DNA of 64,000 nt from assembly GCF_039536325.1 (NCBI RefSeq), contig NZ_BAAAYO010000014.1, forward strand, positions 1 through 64,000, written 5' to 3'. A program made the position numbers and the translations under genes. The notes below the pieces were generated by a model. It made no database searches, was not told the DNA's origin, and saw only the letters and a program-made list of their open reading frames with translations. Positions 8,169 through 16,827 of the stretch are shown one piece after another. How positions within the stretch are numbered: the stretch's first letter is position 1; each line of letters begins with the position of its first letter. Source of the DNA: Paenibacillus_AB hodogayensis (GTDB lineage: Bacteria > Bacillota > Bacilli > Paenibacillales > NBRC-103111).

Positions 8169-9611
8169 TTATTCGCGTTTCAGCCGTTCGGTAATCAACT
8201 GGTTGACCAGACCCGGATTGGCTTTGCCCTTCGACTCCCGCATCACTTGCCCAACAAGGAAGCCGACGGCCTTCTCTTTCCCCGCTTTGAAGTCTGTAAC
8301 CGACTGAGGGTTCGCTTCGACGACTTTATCGACGATCGCCTGAATGGCGCCCTCGTCGCTTATTTGCACAAGTCCCTGCTCTTCCACGATTTGTCCAGGC
8401 TGTTTGCCGGAAACGAGCATTTCCTTGAATACGGTTTTGGCGATTTTACCGCTGATCGTGCCCTTCTCGATCAAGCCGATCATTTCGCCGAGCCCTTGCC
8501 CGGTAACTTTCACCGCTTCGATCTCCAGCCCGTTCGTGTTCAAATACCCGAGCAGGTCGCCCATGATCCAGTTGGAAACCGCCTTGGCATCCTTCGTATA
8601 GCCGAGGCTTTCCTCGAACAGATCGGCCAGCTTCTTGGAGGACGTAATGACGTCGGCGTCGTAGGAAGGCAGACCGAGCTGCTCCGCATATCTCGCTTTC
8701 CGCGCATCCGGCAGCTCCGGAATCGTGGCGCGGACTCTCGCCTTCCACTCATCGTCGATGTACAGACGGACCAGATCGGGGTCGGGGAAATAGCGGTAAT
8801 CGTGCGCCTCTTCCTTGCCGCGCATCGAAAGCGTCTTGCCTTGAGCTTCGTCCCAGCGGCGCGTTTCCTGAACGACAATTCCGCCTCCGGAAAGGATCTC
8901 CGCCTGACGTTTTTCTTCGTACTCCAGCCCGCGCTGTACGCCGCGGAAGGAGTTCATGTTTTTCAGCTCCGCTCTCGTGCCGAATTTCTCCTGGCCGTAG
9001 GGACGGATACTGATGTTGGCGTCGCAGCGCAGCGAGCCTTCCTCCATTTTCACATCGGACACGTCGCAGTATTGAATGATCGCCTTCAGCTTCTCCAAAT
9101 ACGCGCGCGCTTCCTCCGGCGAACGGATGTCCGGTTCGGAGACGATCTCGAGCAGCGGCGTGCCGACGCGGTTGAAATCGACCAGCGAGGCGTACCCGCC
9201 GTCGACGTGCGTCAGCTTGCCCGCATCTTCCTCAAGATGGAGACGGGTAATGCCGATCCGCTTCGTCTTCCCGTCCACTTCGATGTCGATCCAGCCGTTC
9301 TGGCCGATCGGCTGGTCGAATTGGGAAATTTGGTACGCTTTGGGCGAATCGGGATAAAAGTAGTTTTTCCGGTCGAATTTGCTATGCGTGGCCACTTCGC
9401 AATTGATGGCCATTGCCGCCTTCATGGCGTATTCGACCGCTTTGCGGTTCAACACCGGCAGCACGCCGGGATGCCCGAGACAAACCGGGCACGTATGCGT
9501 ATTGGGCGGCGCTCCGAATTCGGTGGAGCAGCCGCAAAAGATTTTCGTATTCGTGTGCAGCTCGACGTGAACCTCGAGCCCAACTACAGTTTCGAATCGT
9601 TGGTCCGTCAC
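8169..9611 (-). CDS. gatB: Asp-tRNA(Asn)/Glu-tRNA(Gln) amidotransferase subunit B
   Basis: A 480-aa GatB of normal length. With GatA and GatC it converts Glu-tRNA(Gln), and Asp-tRNA(Asn) where formed, to the amide form. The N-terminal catalytic cradle shows ETVVGLEVHVELHT, KIFCGC and CPVCLGHPG. The C-terminal helical/YqeY-like tail (about residues 330-480) contacts tRNA. The start is the GTG at 9611, preceded by AAAGGAGG; a frame extending to 9710 overlaps gatA and lacks family similarity there. It is the last gene of gatCAB, 19 bp after gatA, and is followed by a terminator. Confidence 0.97.
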   Translation of the reverse strand: MTDQRFETVVGLEVHVELHTNTKIFCGCSTEFGAPPNTHTCPVCLGHPGVLPVLNRKAVEYAMKAAMAINCEVATHSKFDRKNYFYPDSPKAYQISQFDQPIGQNGWIDIEVDGKTKRIGITRLHLEEDAGKLTHVDGGYASLVDFNRVGTPLLEIVSEPDIRSPEEARAYLEKLKAIIQYCDVSDVKMEEGSLRCDANISIRPYGQEKFGTRAELKNMNSFRGVQRGLEYEEKRQAEILSGGGIVVQETRRWDEAQGKTLSMRGKEEAHDYRYFPDPDLVRLYIDDEWKARVRATIPELPDARKARYAEQLGLPSYDADVITSSKKLADLFEESLGYTKDAKAVSNWIMGDLLGYLNTNGLEIEAVKVTGQGLGEMIGLIEKGTISGKIAKTVFKEMLVSGKQPGQIVEEQGLVQISDEGAIQAIVDKVVEANPQSVTDFKAGKEKAVGFLVGQVMRESKGKANPGLVNQLITERLKRE

Positions 9612-9630
9612 GGGATGTTCGCTCCTCCTT

Positions 9631-11088
9631 TTACAGCGCCGGGCGCAGCTTGTGGTGTTCCGTCTGTTGCTCGAACGCATGGGCGACGCGCAGTACCGTC
9701 GTTTCGTCAAGCGCCTTGCCGATAATTTGCAAGCCGACCGGCAGGCCGTCAGTCAGGCCGCACGGTACGCTGATCGCCGGTACGCCGGCCAAGTTGGCGG
9801 GAATGGTCAATATATCGTTCAAGTACATCGTCAGCGGATTGTCCAACTGCTCGCCGATCTTGAAGGCGGTTGTCGGAGCCGTCGGGCCGACAATGACGTC
9901 GTATTGCTTAAAGATGTTGTCGAAGTCCTGCTTGATCAGCGTACGGACCTTCTGCGCTTTCAAATAATAAGCGTCGTAATAGCCGGAGCTCAAAGCATAC
10001 GTGCCGAGCATAATCCGGCGCTTGACCTCGGGGCCGAAGCCTTCGCTGCGCGATCGGACGTACAGGTCCAGCAGGTTGTCCGGATCCGCGGCGCGGACGC
10101 CATAGCGCACCCCGTCGAACCGGGCCAAGTTGGACGATGCTTCCGAGGACGCGAGCAAATAGTAGGTCGCTACCGCATATTCGGTATGCGGCATCGACAC
10201 TTCCTCCCACTCCGCGCCAAGACCCTCCAACGTCTTCAGTGCGGCCAGAACCGCCTCCTTGACCTTCGGATCGACGCCTTGGCCGATATATTCCTTCGGC
10301 ACCGCGATGCGCAGGCCGCGCACGTCGCCGCTAAGCGCCCCGATGTAGTCGGGAATGCTTACGTTGGCGGACGTCGAGTCGTGCGGATCGTGACCGGCAA
10401 TTGCTTGGAGCACGTACGCGGCGTCTTCGACGTTTTTGGTCAACGGCCCGATCTGGTCGAGCGAGGATGCAAACGCCACGAGTCCGAAGCGGGAGACGAG
10501 GCCGTAAGTCGGCTTCAAGCCTACGACGCCGCAATACGACGCCGGCTGCCGGATCGAACCGCCCGTATCGGAGCCGAGCGAGAAATAGACTTCCCCCGCA
10601 GCTACGGCTGCGGCCGAACCGCCGCTGGAGCCGCCCGGCACGTATTCCGGGTTCCACGGATTCGTCGTGACGTGGTAAGCGGAATTTTCGTTGGACCCGC
10701 CCATCGCGAATTCATCCATGTTCAGCTTGCCGATCGTAACGGATTGAGCCTGCTTCAGCTTCTTGACTACGGTCGCGTCATAGATCGGGTTGTAGTTTTC
10801 CAGAAAACGGCTGGCGCAAGTCGTCGTGAGCCCTTCGGTCACGATGTTGTCTTTGATGCCCGCAGGCAGACCAAACAACAGGCCGCGGTCGCCGCCCTGG
10901 GCCAGCTGCTCGTCCAGCGTCTTGGCCGATTGCCGGGCTCCTTCTTCGTCTACGCGCAAAAACGCCCGCACCTTCGATTCGGCACGGTTAATCGCACCGA
11001 GCGACTCGTCGACCAGATCGCCGACGGTCAGCTCTTTGCCGGTCAGCCGGCTATGTAATTCCTGCAGCTTCAGGTCGAACAACGACAA
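9631..11088 (-). CDS. gatA: Asp-tRNA(Asn)/Glu-tRNA(Gln) amidotransferase subunit A
   Basis: A 485-aa amidase-signature enzyme. It hydrolyses glutamine to supply ammonia for tRNA transamidation by GatB. The Ser-cisSer-Lys triad is visible in PAGIKDN (Lys), GGSSGGSAAAV and GSDTGGSIRQP (serines). Start is TTG, with AAAAGGAGG six to eight bases upstream. It is the middle gene of gatC-gatA-gatB, 34 bp after gatC. Length and motifs are standard. Confidence 0.97.
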   Translation of the reverse strand: MSLFDLKLQELHSRLTGKELTVGDLVDESLGAINRAESKVRAFLRVDEEGARQSAKTLDEQLAQGGDRGLLFGLPAGIKDNIVTEGLTTTCASRFLENYNPIYDATVVKKLKQAQSVTIGKLNMDEFAMGGSNENSAYHVTTNPWNPEYVPGGSSGGSAAAVAAGEVYFSLGSDTGGSIRQPASYCGVVGLKPTYGLVSRFGLVAFASSLDQIGPLTKNVEDAAYVLQAIAGHDPHDSTSANVSIPDYIGALSGDVRGLRIAVPKEYIGQGVDPKVKEAVLAALKTLEGLGAEWEEVSMPHTEYAVATYYLLASSEASSNLARFDGVRYGVRAADPDNLLDLYVRSRSEGFGPEVKRRIMLGTYALSSGYYDAYYLKAQKVRTLIKQDFDNIFKQYDVIVGPTAPTTAFKIGEQLDNPLTMYLNDILTIPANLAGVPAISVPCGLTDGLPVGLQIIGKALDETTVLRVAHAFEQQTEHHKLRPAL

Positions 11089-11122
11089 AGTAAAACCTCC
11101 TTTTGGGACAAGCTTGTGGCGT

Positions 11123-11410
11123 TTATTCCAATACGGCGGGCACCTTGAACTGCCCTTCTTCTTCGTCGGGAGCGTTGCGCAGGACGCTTTCGATCGGCCA
11201 CGACGGTCTCGTCTCGTCTTCGCGGAGCACGTTGGACAACGGCATCGGATGGCTCGTCGGCTCGACGCCCTCGGTATCCAGCTCGTTCAGTTTCTCCGCA
11301 TATTTCAATATGGCGTTAAGCTGGTTCGTAAATTGCTCCATGTCGGCTTCTTTCAACTGCAGCCGGGACAGCTTGGCTACATGCTCGACATTTTCAGTCG
11401 TAATGCTCAT
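11123..11410 (-). CDS. gatC: Asp-tRNA(Asn)/Glu-tRNA(Gln) amidotransferase subunit C
   Basis: A 95-aa GatC, the small belt subunit that stabilises GatA and GatB. It shows the family pattern VEHVAKLSRLQL and later VLREDET, with the conserved acidic C-terminal region DEEEGQFKVPAVLE. The ATG at 11410 follows GGAGGTG by five to six bases. A much longer open frame upstream is an extension into the aldolase gene and is not part of GatC. First gene of the gatCAB operon. Confidence 0.95.
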   Translation of the reverse strand: MSITTENVEHVAKLSRLQLKEADMEQFTNQLNAILKYAEKLNELDTEGVEPTSHPMPLSNVLREDETRPSWPIESVLRNAPDEEEGQFKVPAVLE

Positions 11411-11518
11411 GACCGCACCTCCATGTTGGGCGAATATAGGGCTCTGCTCATTCTTCCTATTATAAAGGACAAGGCGGGGGAAACTCAACACGGAAACGGC
11501 AGGCTGCGGACATACCAA

Positions 11519-11556
11519 AGAAGGCTTCCGCAGATGCCGTATCCGCGAAAGCCTTC
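11519..11556 (-). terminator. Terminator of aldolase-type gene
   Basis: A long, slightly imperfect hairpin (GAAGGCTT at 11520-11527 pairs with AAGCCTTC at 11549-11556) is followed on the minus strand by TTT. It lies four bp beyond the stop of the 11560-12525 gene. Confidence 0.75.
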
Positions 11557-11559
11557 CGT

Positions 11560-12525
11560 TTATTCCCCGCCCTTGGCGGCCAACGCCGTCTCCGGCGAGG
11601 TGAGCTTGTCGTAAAACTCCGCGTACTTGTCCTTGTCGTCGCCGCTGCGCAGCGCCATGGCAACGCGCGGATGCTCGTTGAGCATGCCGGTCATCATGTA
11701 CGGGATAATGTAGCCCCACTCCACCTGATCGCGAAGCGGAATCATGCGGCGCTCGATCACTTCCAGCACCGGACGAAGCTCGTATTTCGGGTTTTTCAAA
11801 TAGCTGACAAGCAATTCCGTATTGCAATTGCCTGCCGCACGCCCCATGCCGAATACGGAGGAATCGAGGTACTGAACGCCCCGCTCCGCAGCCACGATCG
11901 TGTTCGAGAACGCCAGCTGCATATTATTGTGGGCATGAATGCCAAGCTGCTTGTCCGGCAGATGACGCTGGAATTTGGCAACCAGATACTCGATATCGCG
12001 GTGGTGCAGGCTGCCGAAGGAATCGACGACATAGACGACGTCAACCGGGCTTTTGGCGATTTGCTGGAACGCCTCGATCAGATCGTGCTCCATGACGTTG
12101 GACAGCGCCATAATATTAATCGTCGTTTCATAGCCATAATCGTGGAACTTGCTCACCAGGTCGAGCGCCTTGTCCACGTCCTTGACGTAGCAGGCAACGC
12201 GAATCATATCGAGCATGCTTTCGCTGCGCGGCAAAATGTCGTTTTCGTCCACACGGCCGATATCGACCAGCGCGGACAGCTTCGTATTCCCTTTCTCGGG
12301 AATGACCTCGCGAAGGAACGACTCCTCCAAAAACCGCCATGGGCCCGCATCGGCACCCTTCAGCAGCTTCGGCGAATTTTTGTACCCGATCTCCATATAT
12401 TCTACGCCGGCGGCATTCAGCGAATAGTACAGGTCGCGAACAAATTCGACGCTAAAGTCCCAATTGTTCACCAGCCCGCCGTCACGAATCGTACAGTCGA
12501 GTATTTTGGCGTGTGTGTCGTTCAT
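11560..12525 (-). CDS. HMGL-like aldolase-family protein (DRE-TIM barrel)
   Basis: A 321-aa protein of the HMG-CoA lyase/isopropylmalate synthase/hydroxy-oxovalerate aldolase superfamily. The N-terminal CTIRDGG motif (about residues 10-16) holds the conserved metal-binding Asp. GIHAHNNMQLAFSN (about 199-212) contains the His-x-His metal ligands, and GMGRAAGN is the typical glycine-rich turn. There is no C-terminal regulatory domain. The family contains 4-hydroxy-2-oxovalerate aldolase-like proteins of unclear substrate, and no aromatic catabolism genes lie nearby, so the exact reaction is not assigned. Apparently monocistronic. Confidence 0.75.
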   Translation of the reverse strand: MNDTHAKILDCTIRDGGLVNNWDFSVEFVRDLYYSLNAAGVEYMEIGYKNSPKLLKGADAGPWRFLEESFLREVIPEKGNTKLSALVDIGRVDENDILPRSESMLDMIRVACYVKDVDKALDLVSKFHDYGYETTINIMALSNVMEHDLIEAFQQIAKSPVDVVYVVDSFGSLHHRDIEYLVAKFQRHLPDKQLGIHAHNNMQLAFSNTIVAAERGVQYLDSSVFGMGRAAGNCNTELLVSYLKNPKYELRPVLEVIERRMIPLRDQVEWGYIIPYMMTGMLNEHPRVAMALRSGDDKDKYAEFYDKLTSPETALAAKGGE

Positions 12526-12621
12526 TTCCTCTTGTTCCTCCCGAAAACCGTTTACTGCTAATCATAGCTTTTCCCATAGGAAGTGTCAATATTTGACGAA
12601 ACGCGGAAGGGTCGACCAAAC

Positions 12622-12649
12622 ACAAGAAAGACGCCTCGCAGAAGGCGTC
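12622..12649 (-). terminator. Terminator of IDEAL-domain gene
   Basis: GACGCCT (12630-12636) and AGGCGTC (12643-12649) form a perfect stem followed on the minus strand by TTTCTT. Confidence 0.8.
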
Positions 12650-12691
12650 GTAGCGGATAAGGGCTTGGTCGGGCACGCGGCCGGCAAAGGC

Positions 12692-13072
12692 TCAAATCCA
12701 GGCTTTCAAATTGATCTGCCGGATAAAATCTTGTTGGGACTGTACTTCCTTATTGCTGTCGGCAGGCGGCGCGTCGGCCGTTTCGCCGTTCATGACCCAG
12801 CGGAACAGCTCCTCGTTCCTCGTAGCCAGCGCGTAATCGATTAGCGCCTCGCGTTCGATCCGGTCCGCTTCCTGCTGGAGCAGCGTCTCCTCCAATTCAA
12901 TATCCGCTGCCGGAACGAATACGTTCTTGTTCACCTTCGGGATCCGGACGACATAATCGAAAGCGTTGTCCGCATTGCGGTCGTAAGCGATTATATATCC
13001 ATAATCTCCGATTGGAATATTTTGCTCGAAACTGTCGGACATAATAATCACCTTTTGACCGAGACGCAGCAT
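12692..13072 (-). CDS. IDEAL-domain protein with N-terminal KOW/SH3-like region
   Basis: A 126-aa protein. Residues 1-60 look like a small beta-barrel (GQKVIIMSD, then GDYGYIIAYDRN, then DYVVRIP), similar to the beta-rich N terminus of YpiB/YmzA-type proteins. Residues 75-97 (ALIDYALATRNEELFRWVMNG) match the IDEAL motif, a short helical segment found in Bacillales proteins. A Gln- and Asn-rich tail follows. Function unknown. The ATG has GGGGAGGA upstream and a downstream terminator, so it is a single-gene unit. Confidence 0.65.
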   Translation of the reverse strand: MLRLGQKVIIMSDSFEQNIPIGDYGYIIAYDRNADNAFDYVVRIPKVNKNVFVPAADIELEETLLQQEADRIEREALIDYALATRNEELFRWVMNGETADAPPADSNKEVQSQQDFIRQINLKAWI

Positions 13073-13372
13073 AGTCGGTTCCTCCCCATTGTGCCAAAGC
13101 GAACAAAGCTTCTCTATGAATTGGCAGTCAACCTCATGAAGACGTTTTCTAGCTTCATAGGTTTACTATACATCGTACCAAATTCGCGCGGCAATGTGAA
13201 GTGGCGCCTCGTACCGGGCACATGCAGAGGCCTTTCGGGCTGACTTAGCGGGCAAGCGGGCCGGCTCGATATTCACGCGATTCGGTATACTTAGTATAGT
13301 CGACGGTCCGAAAAGATAGACCGGAAACGAACCGGAAACGGCCCCTTTTCCCGCGAATGTCAACGGCTCCCT
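13073..13372. other. Intergenic region between IDEAL-domain gene and M24 peptidase
   Basis: No gene is visible. The minus strand has TTGACT near 13130 and AT-rich sequence that could hold the promoter of the IDEAL-domain gene, but no good -10 at correct spacing. A small inverted repeat, TATAC-TTA-GTATA, lies around 13285-13297. Confidence 0.4.
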
Positions 13373-14575
13373 TCACATTTGGCGAGACACCGTCGCGATT
13401 CCTTCCCGGGACAAGGTCAGCTTCTCGAAGCCTGTCTCGGTAATGGCATACGTATTCTCGATCCCGACGACTCCGCGGCCGGGGAACGTGAATTTCGGCT
13501 CAATCGCGATGACCATTCCCGGCTGAAGCCCGTACCGGAAGCCTTTCGCCAATACCGGCAGCTCGTCGATTTCCAGACCGATGCCGTGACCGAGAAATTT
13601 CACCTGATCGGCGCCAAAGCCCATAAAGTGGTCGCCCAAGCCGGCAGCGCGGGCATGCTCCAGAGCGGCCTCGTACAGCTCCTCGCATACCGTCCCCGGC
13701 TTGAGCCGGGCTTCCGTTTCCCGCAGTATCGTTTCCGACACCTCATATGCAAGCGCCAAATCCTCGGCCAGCTCGCCGATCACCGCCGTGCGCGTCTGAT
13801 CGATGACGTACCCGTCGATGCAGCAGCCGATATCGATCAGAATCGGCTCGTCCGCTCCGATCGGCCGCCGGCCCGAGCTTTGCGGACTCGCCGCGCCCAG
13901 CCCTTGTCCCCCGGCGGGACCGTCGAAGTAAGTAGGCATCGCCGCGGCCGCTCCGGCTCCGATCATGCCGGTAATAATCTCTTGGTTGTATCCGCGCACC
14001 CGCATCAGCCCCATATGGCCGTTATGGCGAATAACGGATTCGACCACGGCCATCAGCTCCACCTCGCTCAATCCCGGCTTGATGGCGGCAAAAGCCGTCT
14101 CGTAAGCGATATCGATAACGCGCGCGCTTTGGCGGATAGCCTCGATTTCGCCGGCGGATTTGATCATCCTCAGCTCGCGGATCAGCATCGAGCCGTCCAC
14201 CCAGCGCGCTCCCGGCAGGGCCCCTTCCAGCCGCTGAAACTGCTGCACGGGAAGCACGTCGTATTCCGCGGCGACAATCGTCTTCTCCCCTTCCGGCTTG
14301 CCGAACAATTCCGGATACGACTGCGCCAGCCTTGTCCCGAAGCCGCGCATGGAAGACAGTTCTTCCACCGCTACATCCGCCTCTTCCTTGGCCCTCACTA
14401 CGCTTCTGCGGACAAAATAAGTCGCCTCGCCCGCGGAGGGAACGACCAAATACCCTGTCTGTACCGATCCGACGAAATAATAGAGATCGACATTTTGCGT
14501 AATTAGGAACGCATCGATACCGGTTTCTTTCATTTTGCTTTGCAGCCGTCTGCGGCGTTCGGCGCGCTCACCCAT
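13373..14575 (-). CDS. M24 family Xaa-Pro peptidase
   Basis: A 400-aa creatinase/prolidase-type protein. The N-terminal non-catalytic domain (about residues 1-155) includes the typical DAFLITQNVDLYYFVGS. The pita-bread domain (about 160-400) has all dinuclear metal ligands: two Asp in IDIGCCIDGYVIDQTRT, His in FLGHGIGLE, Glu in AIEPKFTF and Glu in GIENTYAIT. It should remove N-terminal residues before proline, or cleave Xaa-Pro dipeptides, in the cytoplasm. A Gly/Ser-rich insertion (about 224-243) precedes the metal motif and is slightly unusual. AGGAGGA precedes the ATG. Confidence 0.88.
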   Translation of the reverse strand: MGERAERRRRLQSKMKETGIDAFLITQNVDLYYFVGSVQTGYLVVPSAGEATYFVRRSVVRAKEEADVAVEELSSMRGFGTRLAQSYPELFGKPEGEKTIVAAEYDVLPVQQFQRLEGALPGARWVDGSMLIRELRMIKSAGEIEAIRQSARVIDIAYETAFAAIKPGLSEVELMAVVESVIRHNGHMGLMRVRGYNQEIITGMIGAGAAAAMPTYFDGPAGGQGLGAASPQSSGRRPIGADEPILIDIGCCIDGYVIDQTRTAVIGELAEDLALAYEVSETILRETEARLKPGTVCEELYEAALEHARAAGLGDHFMGFGADQVKFLGHGIGLEIDELPVLAKGFRYGLQPGMVIAIEPKFTFPGRGVVGIENTYAITETGFEKLTLSREGIATVSRQM

Positions 14576-14708
14576 CCGTTCATTCCTCCTACTGCTTTTC
14601 CTTCATTATACAATGTTTGCGGCAAAAGGAGGAACCTCCGCCGTACGGGCGAATAAGTATTCGGACAGACTTACCGGGGGAAGCCCCTTCACGAGGAGGA
14701 ACCGTTTT

Positions 14709-15551
14709 ATGTCAAACGAACTGTACCAAAGCCGCGTCTTTACCCCGCCAGGCTTGTTTACGTCGGGTATCGAAGGTCCGGCTTGCGACGGCCAAGGCAA
14801 CCTATATGCCGTCAACTTCGAACGGCGGCATACGATCGGCCGGGTGACGCCGGAGGGCGAGGGCGGCGTCTGGATCGAACTGCCAAACGGAAGCGTCGGC
14901 AACGGCATCCGGTTTGGCCGGGACGGCGATATGTTCATCGCCGACTATACGAACCATAACATTTTGCGTGTCGACATGGACCGTAAGGAACTGACCGTTC
15001 ATGCCCATGAGCCCGGCATGAATCAGCCCAACGATATCGCGATCGCCGACGACGACACGATATTCGCCAGCGACCCGAACTGGAAAGACTCGACCGGCAA
15101 CATATGGCGCATAGCCGTTGATGGAAAAGTGACGCTGCTGGAAAGCGGAATGGGCACGACGAACGGCATCGAGGTCAGTCCGGACAACCGCTCCCTGTAT
15201 GTCAACGAGACCGTGCAGCGCCGCGTGTGGGCTTATGATCTGTCGCCGAGCGGGGACGTATCCGGCAAACGGCTGCTGATCGAGTTTCCCGACTTCGGTA
15301 TGGACGGCATGCGCTGCGATGCCGACGGCAATCTGTACATTACCCGGTTCGGCAAAGGAACGATCGCCAAAGTGTCGCCCACGGGCGAGCTGTTGCTGGA
15401 GATTCAGCTCCACGCCGCAAACTGTACGAACTTGACGTTCGGCGGGCCGGATGGGCGGACCTGCTATGTCACCTTGTCGGATACCGGCAACATCGAATGC
15501 TTCCGCGTTGAAACGCCGGGGCGGGATTGGGCGATGCGCCAAGACCGTTAA
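14709..15551 (+). CDS. SMP-30/gluconolactonase/LRE family protein
   Basis: A 280-aa six-bladed beta-propeller protein. Recurring blade motifs are visible: GIEGPACDGQGNLYAVN, GNGIRFGRDGDMFIAD, QPNDIAIADDDTIFASD and DGMRCDADGNLYITRFG. These hold the Glu, Asn and Asp residues that bind the divalent metal in SMP-30 lactonases. It probably hydrolyses a sugar-acid lactone; substrate is not known. The ATG at 14709 follows GAGGAGGA, and upstream in-frame sequence to 14535 lies in the promoter region. Divergent from the M24 peptidase and followed by a strong terminator. Confidence 0.8.
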   Translation: MSNELYQSRVFTPPGLFTSGIEGPACDGQGNLYAVNFERRHTIGRVTPEGEGGVWIELPNGSVGNGIRFGRDGDMFIADYTNHNILRVDMDRKELTVHAHEPGMNQPNDIAIADDDTIFASDPNWKDSTGNIWRIAVDGKVTLLESGMGTTNGIEVSPDNRSLYVNETVQRRVWAYDLSPSGDVSGKRLLIEFPDFGMDGMRCDADGNLYITRFGKGTIAKVSPTGELLLEIQLHAANCTNLTFGGPDGRTCYVTLSDTGNIECFRVETPGRDWAMRQDR

Positions 15552-15595
15552 GCCGCGGAAACCCAGCACGACGAAGCGGCTACGAATCGACCACG

Positions 15596-15635
15596 AAAAA
15601 AGATGCGGCCTGCATTCGAGAGGACGCATCTTTTT
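15596..15635. terminator. Terminator between SMP-30 gene and Tad-like locus
   Basis: AAAAAGATGCG (15597-15607) pairs perfectly with CGCATCTTTTT (15625-15635). The A and T ends allow it to act in both directions, serving the + strand gene and the leftward Tad-like operon. Confidence 0.85.
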
Positions 15636-15710
15636 CGTATCTGGATTGGCCAGACTCCAGAGCTTCCTCGTCCGTAAACAACGGATAAGCCGGGTCTTGC
15701 ATCGGCCGCT

Positions 15711-16193
15711 TCAATAAACCAGCTCGGCGGCGCCCTTGATCTCCCACGTTATCGGCCCGAGCACGTTGTATGTGCGCGGATACACAAGCCGCACGATCAT
15801 CACGACCCCCGGCTTGGTCAAGGTGACCGAATAATCGTACTCGGGACTCGTGTACGTATATGGAAACGAACGATCTTCGTTGACGATATCCAATCGCAGC
15901 ACTTCCGCCCGGGTTTTCCAGAACGAGCCGACAAGCGGCTCGTTGGCCGTATCCAACCGGAGGTTGCGCTGCAGGTACAGCATGGCGGAAGCCCTCGCCG
16001 CGTCCGCATCGATGGAGACGATTCCCTCCTTCAGCTTGATCTTGTCCGTCTGCTGCGCAGCCGCATGAGCCGCCCGATTGATCGCATGCTTCCCCTGAAA
16101 CAGAGCCTGCAAAGCGACTTCCTCATCGGCCTGCAAGCCGTGCAGCAGCATGACGAAGCCGATCAGCAGCAGGTAGACGAGAAGCTTGTACAT
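15711..16193 (-). CDS. Anchored small protein of Tad-like locus (TadE/TadG-like)
   Basis: A 160-aa protein with one N-terminal hydrophobic helix (residues 4-20) and an extracellular remainder. The stretch NRAAHAAAQQ just after the helix resembles the N-terminal part of TadE/TadG-type pseudopilins, where a helix is followed by an Asn/Arg/Ala-rich segment. The remainder (about residues 60-160) is beta-rich. It is the last gene of the leftward Tad-like cluster, with AAAGGAG upstream. The pseudopilin assignment is inferred from topology and context rather than clear similarity. Confidence 0.5.
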   Translation of the reverse strand: MYKLLVYLLLIGFVMLLHGLQADEEVALQALFQGKHAINRAAHAAAQQTDKIKLKEGIVSIDADAARASAMLYLQRNLRLDTANEPLVGSFWKTRAEVLRLDIVNEDRSFPYTYTSPEYDYSVTLTKPGVVMIVRLVYPRTYNVLGPITWEIKGAAELVY

Positions 16194-16217
16194 GGGGGTC
16201 GCTCCTTTCCATGGCCC

Positions 16218-16643
16218 TCACGGTACATATTCGCTCATCTTCAGACCGGAAGCGGCCATTCGCGCGTAATCGGACGGAACGGTCATGCCGATCAGCCGGT
16301 CGATATGGAACAGATGGTCGTAGGGATACGAGATTATCAGCTCGATGCCCGCCCCGCGCAGAACGGGAGCGGCCGCGCTCGTCGCCGTGGAGCCGTTCGT
16401 GGCCGCCACGCTGTATTCCAGCTTGTCCGGCTGGAAGCCGTGCTGGCCGAGCCGCTGCCTCGAAGCCGCGATCGCCATCGCATCCACATAACCATACGAG
16501 CCGTTTGCCCCGATTTCCAGCATGTAGTCGACTTCCTTCTGCAGCATCGCTTGCCGGAATATGAGAATATGCTTGTAGGTCGGGGCGAACATGGTCCAGC
16601 ACAGCACGGCCGCGAACAGAACAAACACGAGAATCTGCTTCAT
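16218..16643 (-). CDS. Anchored protein of Tad-like locus, unknown
   Basis: A 141-aa protein with an N-terminal transmembrane helix (KQILVFVLFAAVLCWTMFA) and an extracellular domain of about 110 residues. I do not recognise the family. It lies between the two micro-proteins and the 160-aa protein in the Tad-like operon, so it may be a minor pilin-like or assembly component. The ATG at 16643 was chosen because CGGAG is ten bases upstream; a TTG at 16652 is too close to it. Confidence 0.5.
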   Translation of the reverse strand: MKQILVFVLFAAVLCWTMFAPTYKHILIFRQAMLQKEVDYMLEIGANGSYGYVDAMAIAASRQRLGQHGFQPDKLEYSVAATNGSTATSAAAPVLRGAGIELIISYPYDHLFHIDRLIGMTVPSDYARMAASGLKMSEYVP

Positions 16644-16659
16644 ATCGCGCAAGCTCCGT

Positions 16660-16806
16660 CTACGGATTGATCGATTGGATCGTGCCGTTCAGGCTGCCTC
16701 CGGTCGATCTGACGTTGTGCTCCATGCCCGTTTCCCCGCCGACGGTTGCCGAATAGATGGCGATGACGACAATGACTAGCATGACGGTTATCAGGATATG
16801 CCGCAT
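16660..16806 (-). CDS. 48-aa single-helix micro-protein, Tad-like locus (paralogue 2)
   Basis: A 48-aa protein starting MRHILITVMLVIVVIA, followed by TGMEHNV and a Gly/Ser/Asn-rich tail. The ribosome binding site GGGAGGAG is well placed, and the next gene begins 16 bp beyond its stop. It is clearly related to the 51-aa protein just upstream: both have MR[HN]IL[IM]TVM, a single helix, and TGM..N at the same distance. No prepilin-peptidase site (Gly with Glu at +5) is visible. It could be a pilin-like subunit or a membrane regulator of the pilus. It is short enough to be missed by ordinary gene finders. Confidence 0.6.
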   Translation of the reverse strand: MRHILITVMLVIVVIAIYSATVGGETGMEHNVRSTGGSLNGTIQSINP

Positions 16807-16827
16807 AACGGGTCTGCTCCTCCCGGC

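Noticed and set aside
8145..9725. 526-codon open frame opposite gatB
   Set aside because: Shadow of gatB in a GC-rich genome; no ribosome binding site and no recognisable motif.
9652..11058. 468-codon open frame opposite gatA
   Set aside because: Antisense shadow; gatA is certain from its amidase motifs.
13285..13297. TATAC-TTA-GTATA inverted repeat as operator
   Set aside because: Only five-base arms in an AT-rich stretch between unrelated genes, easily a chance event.
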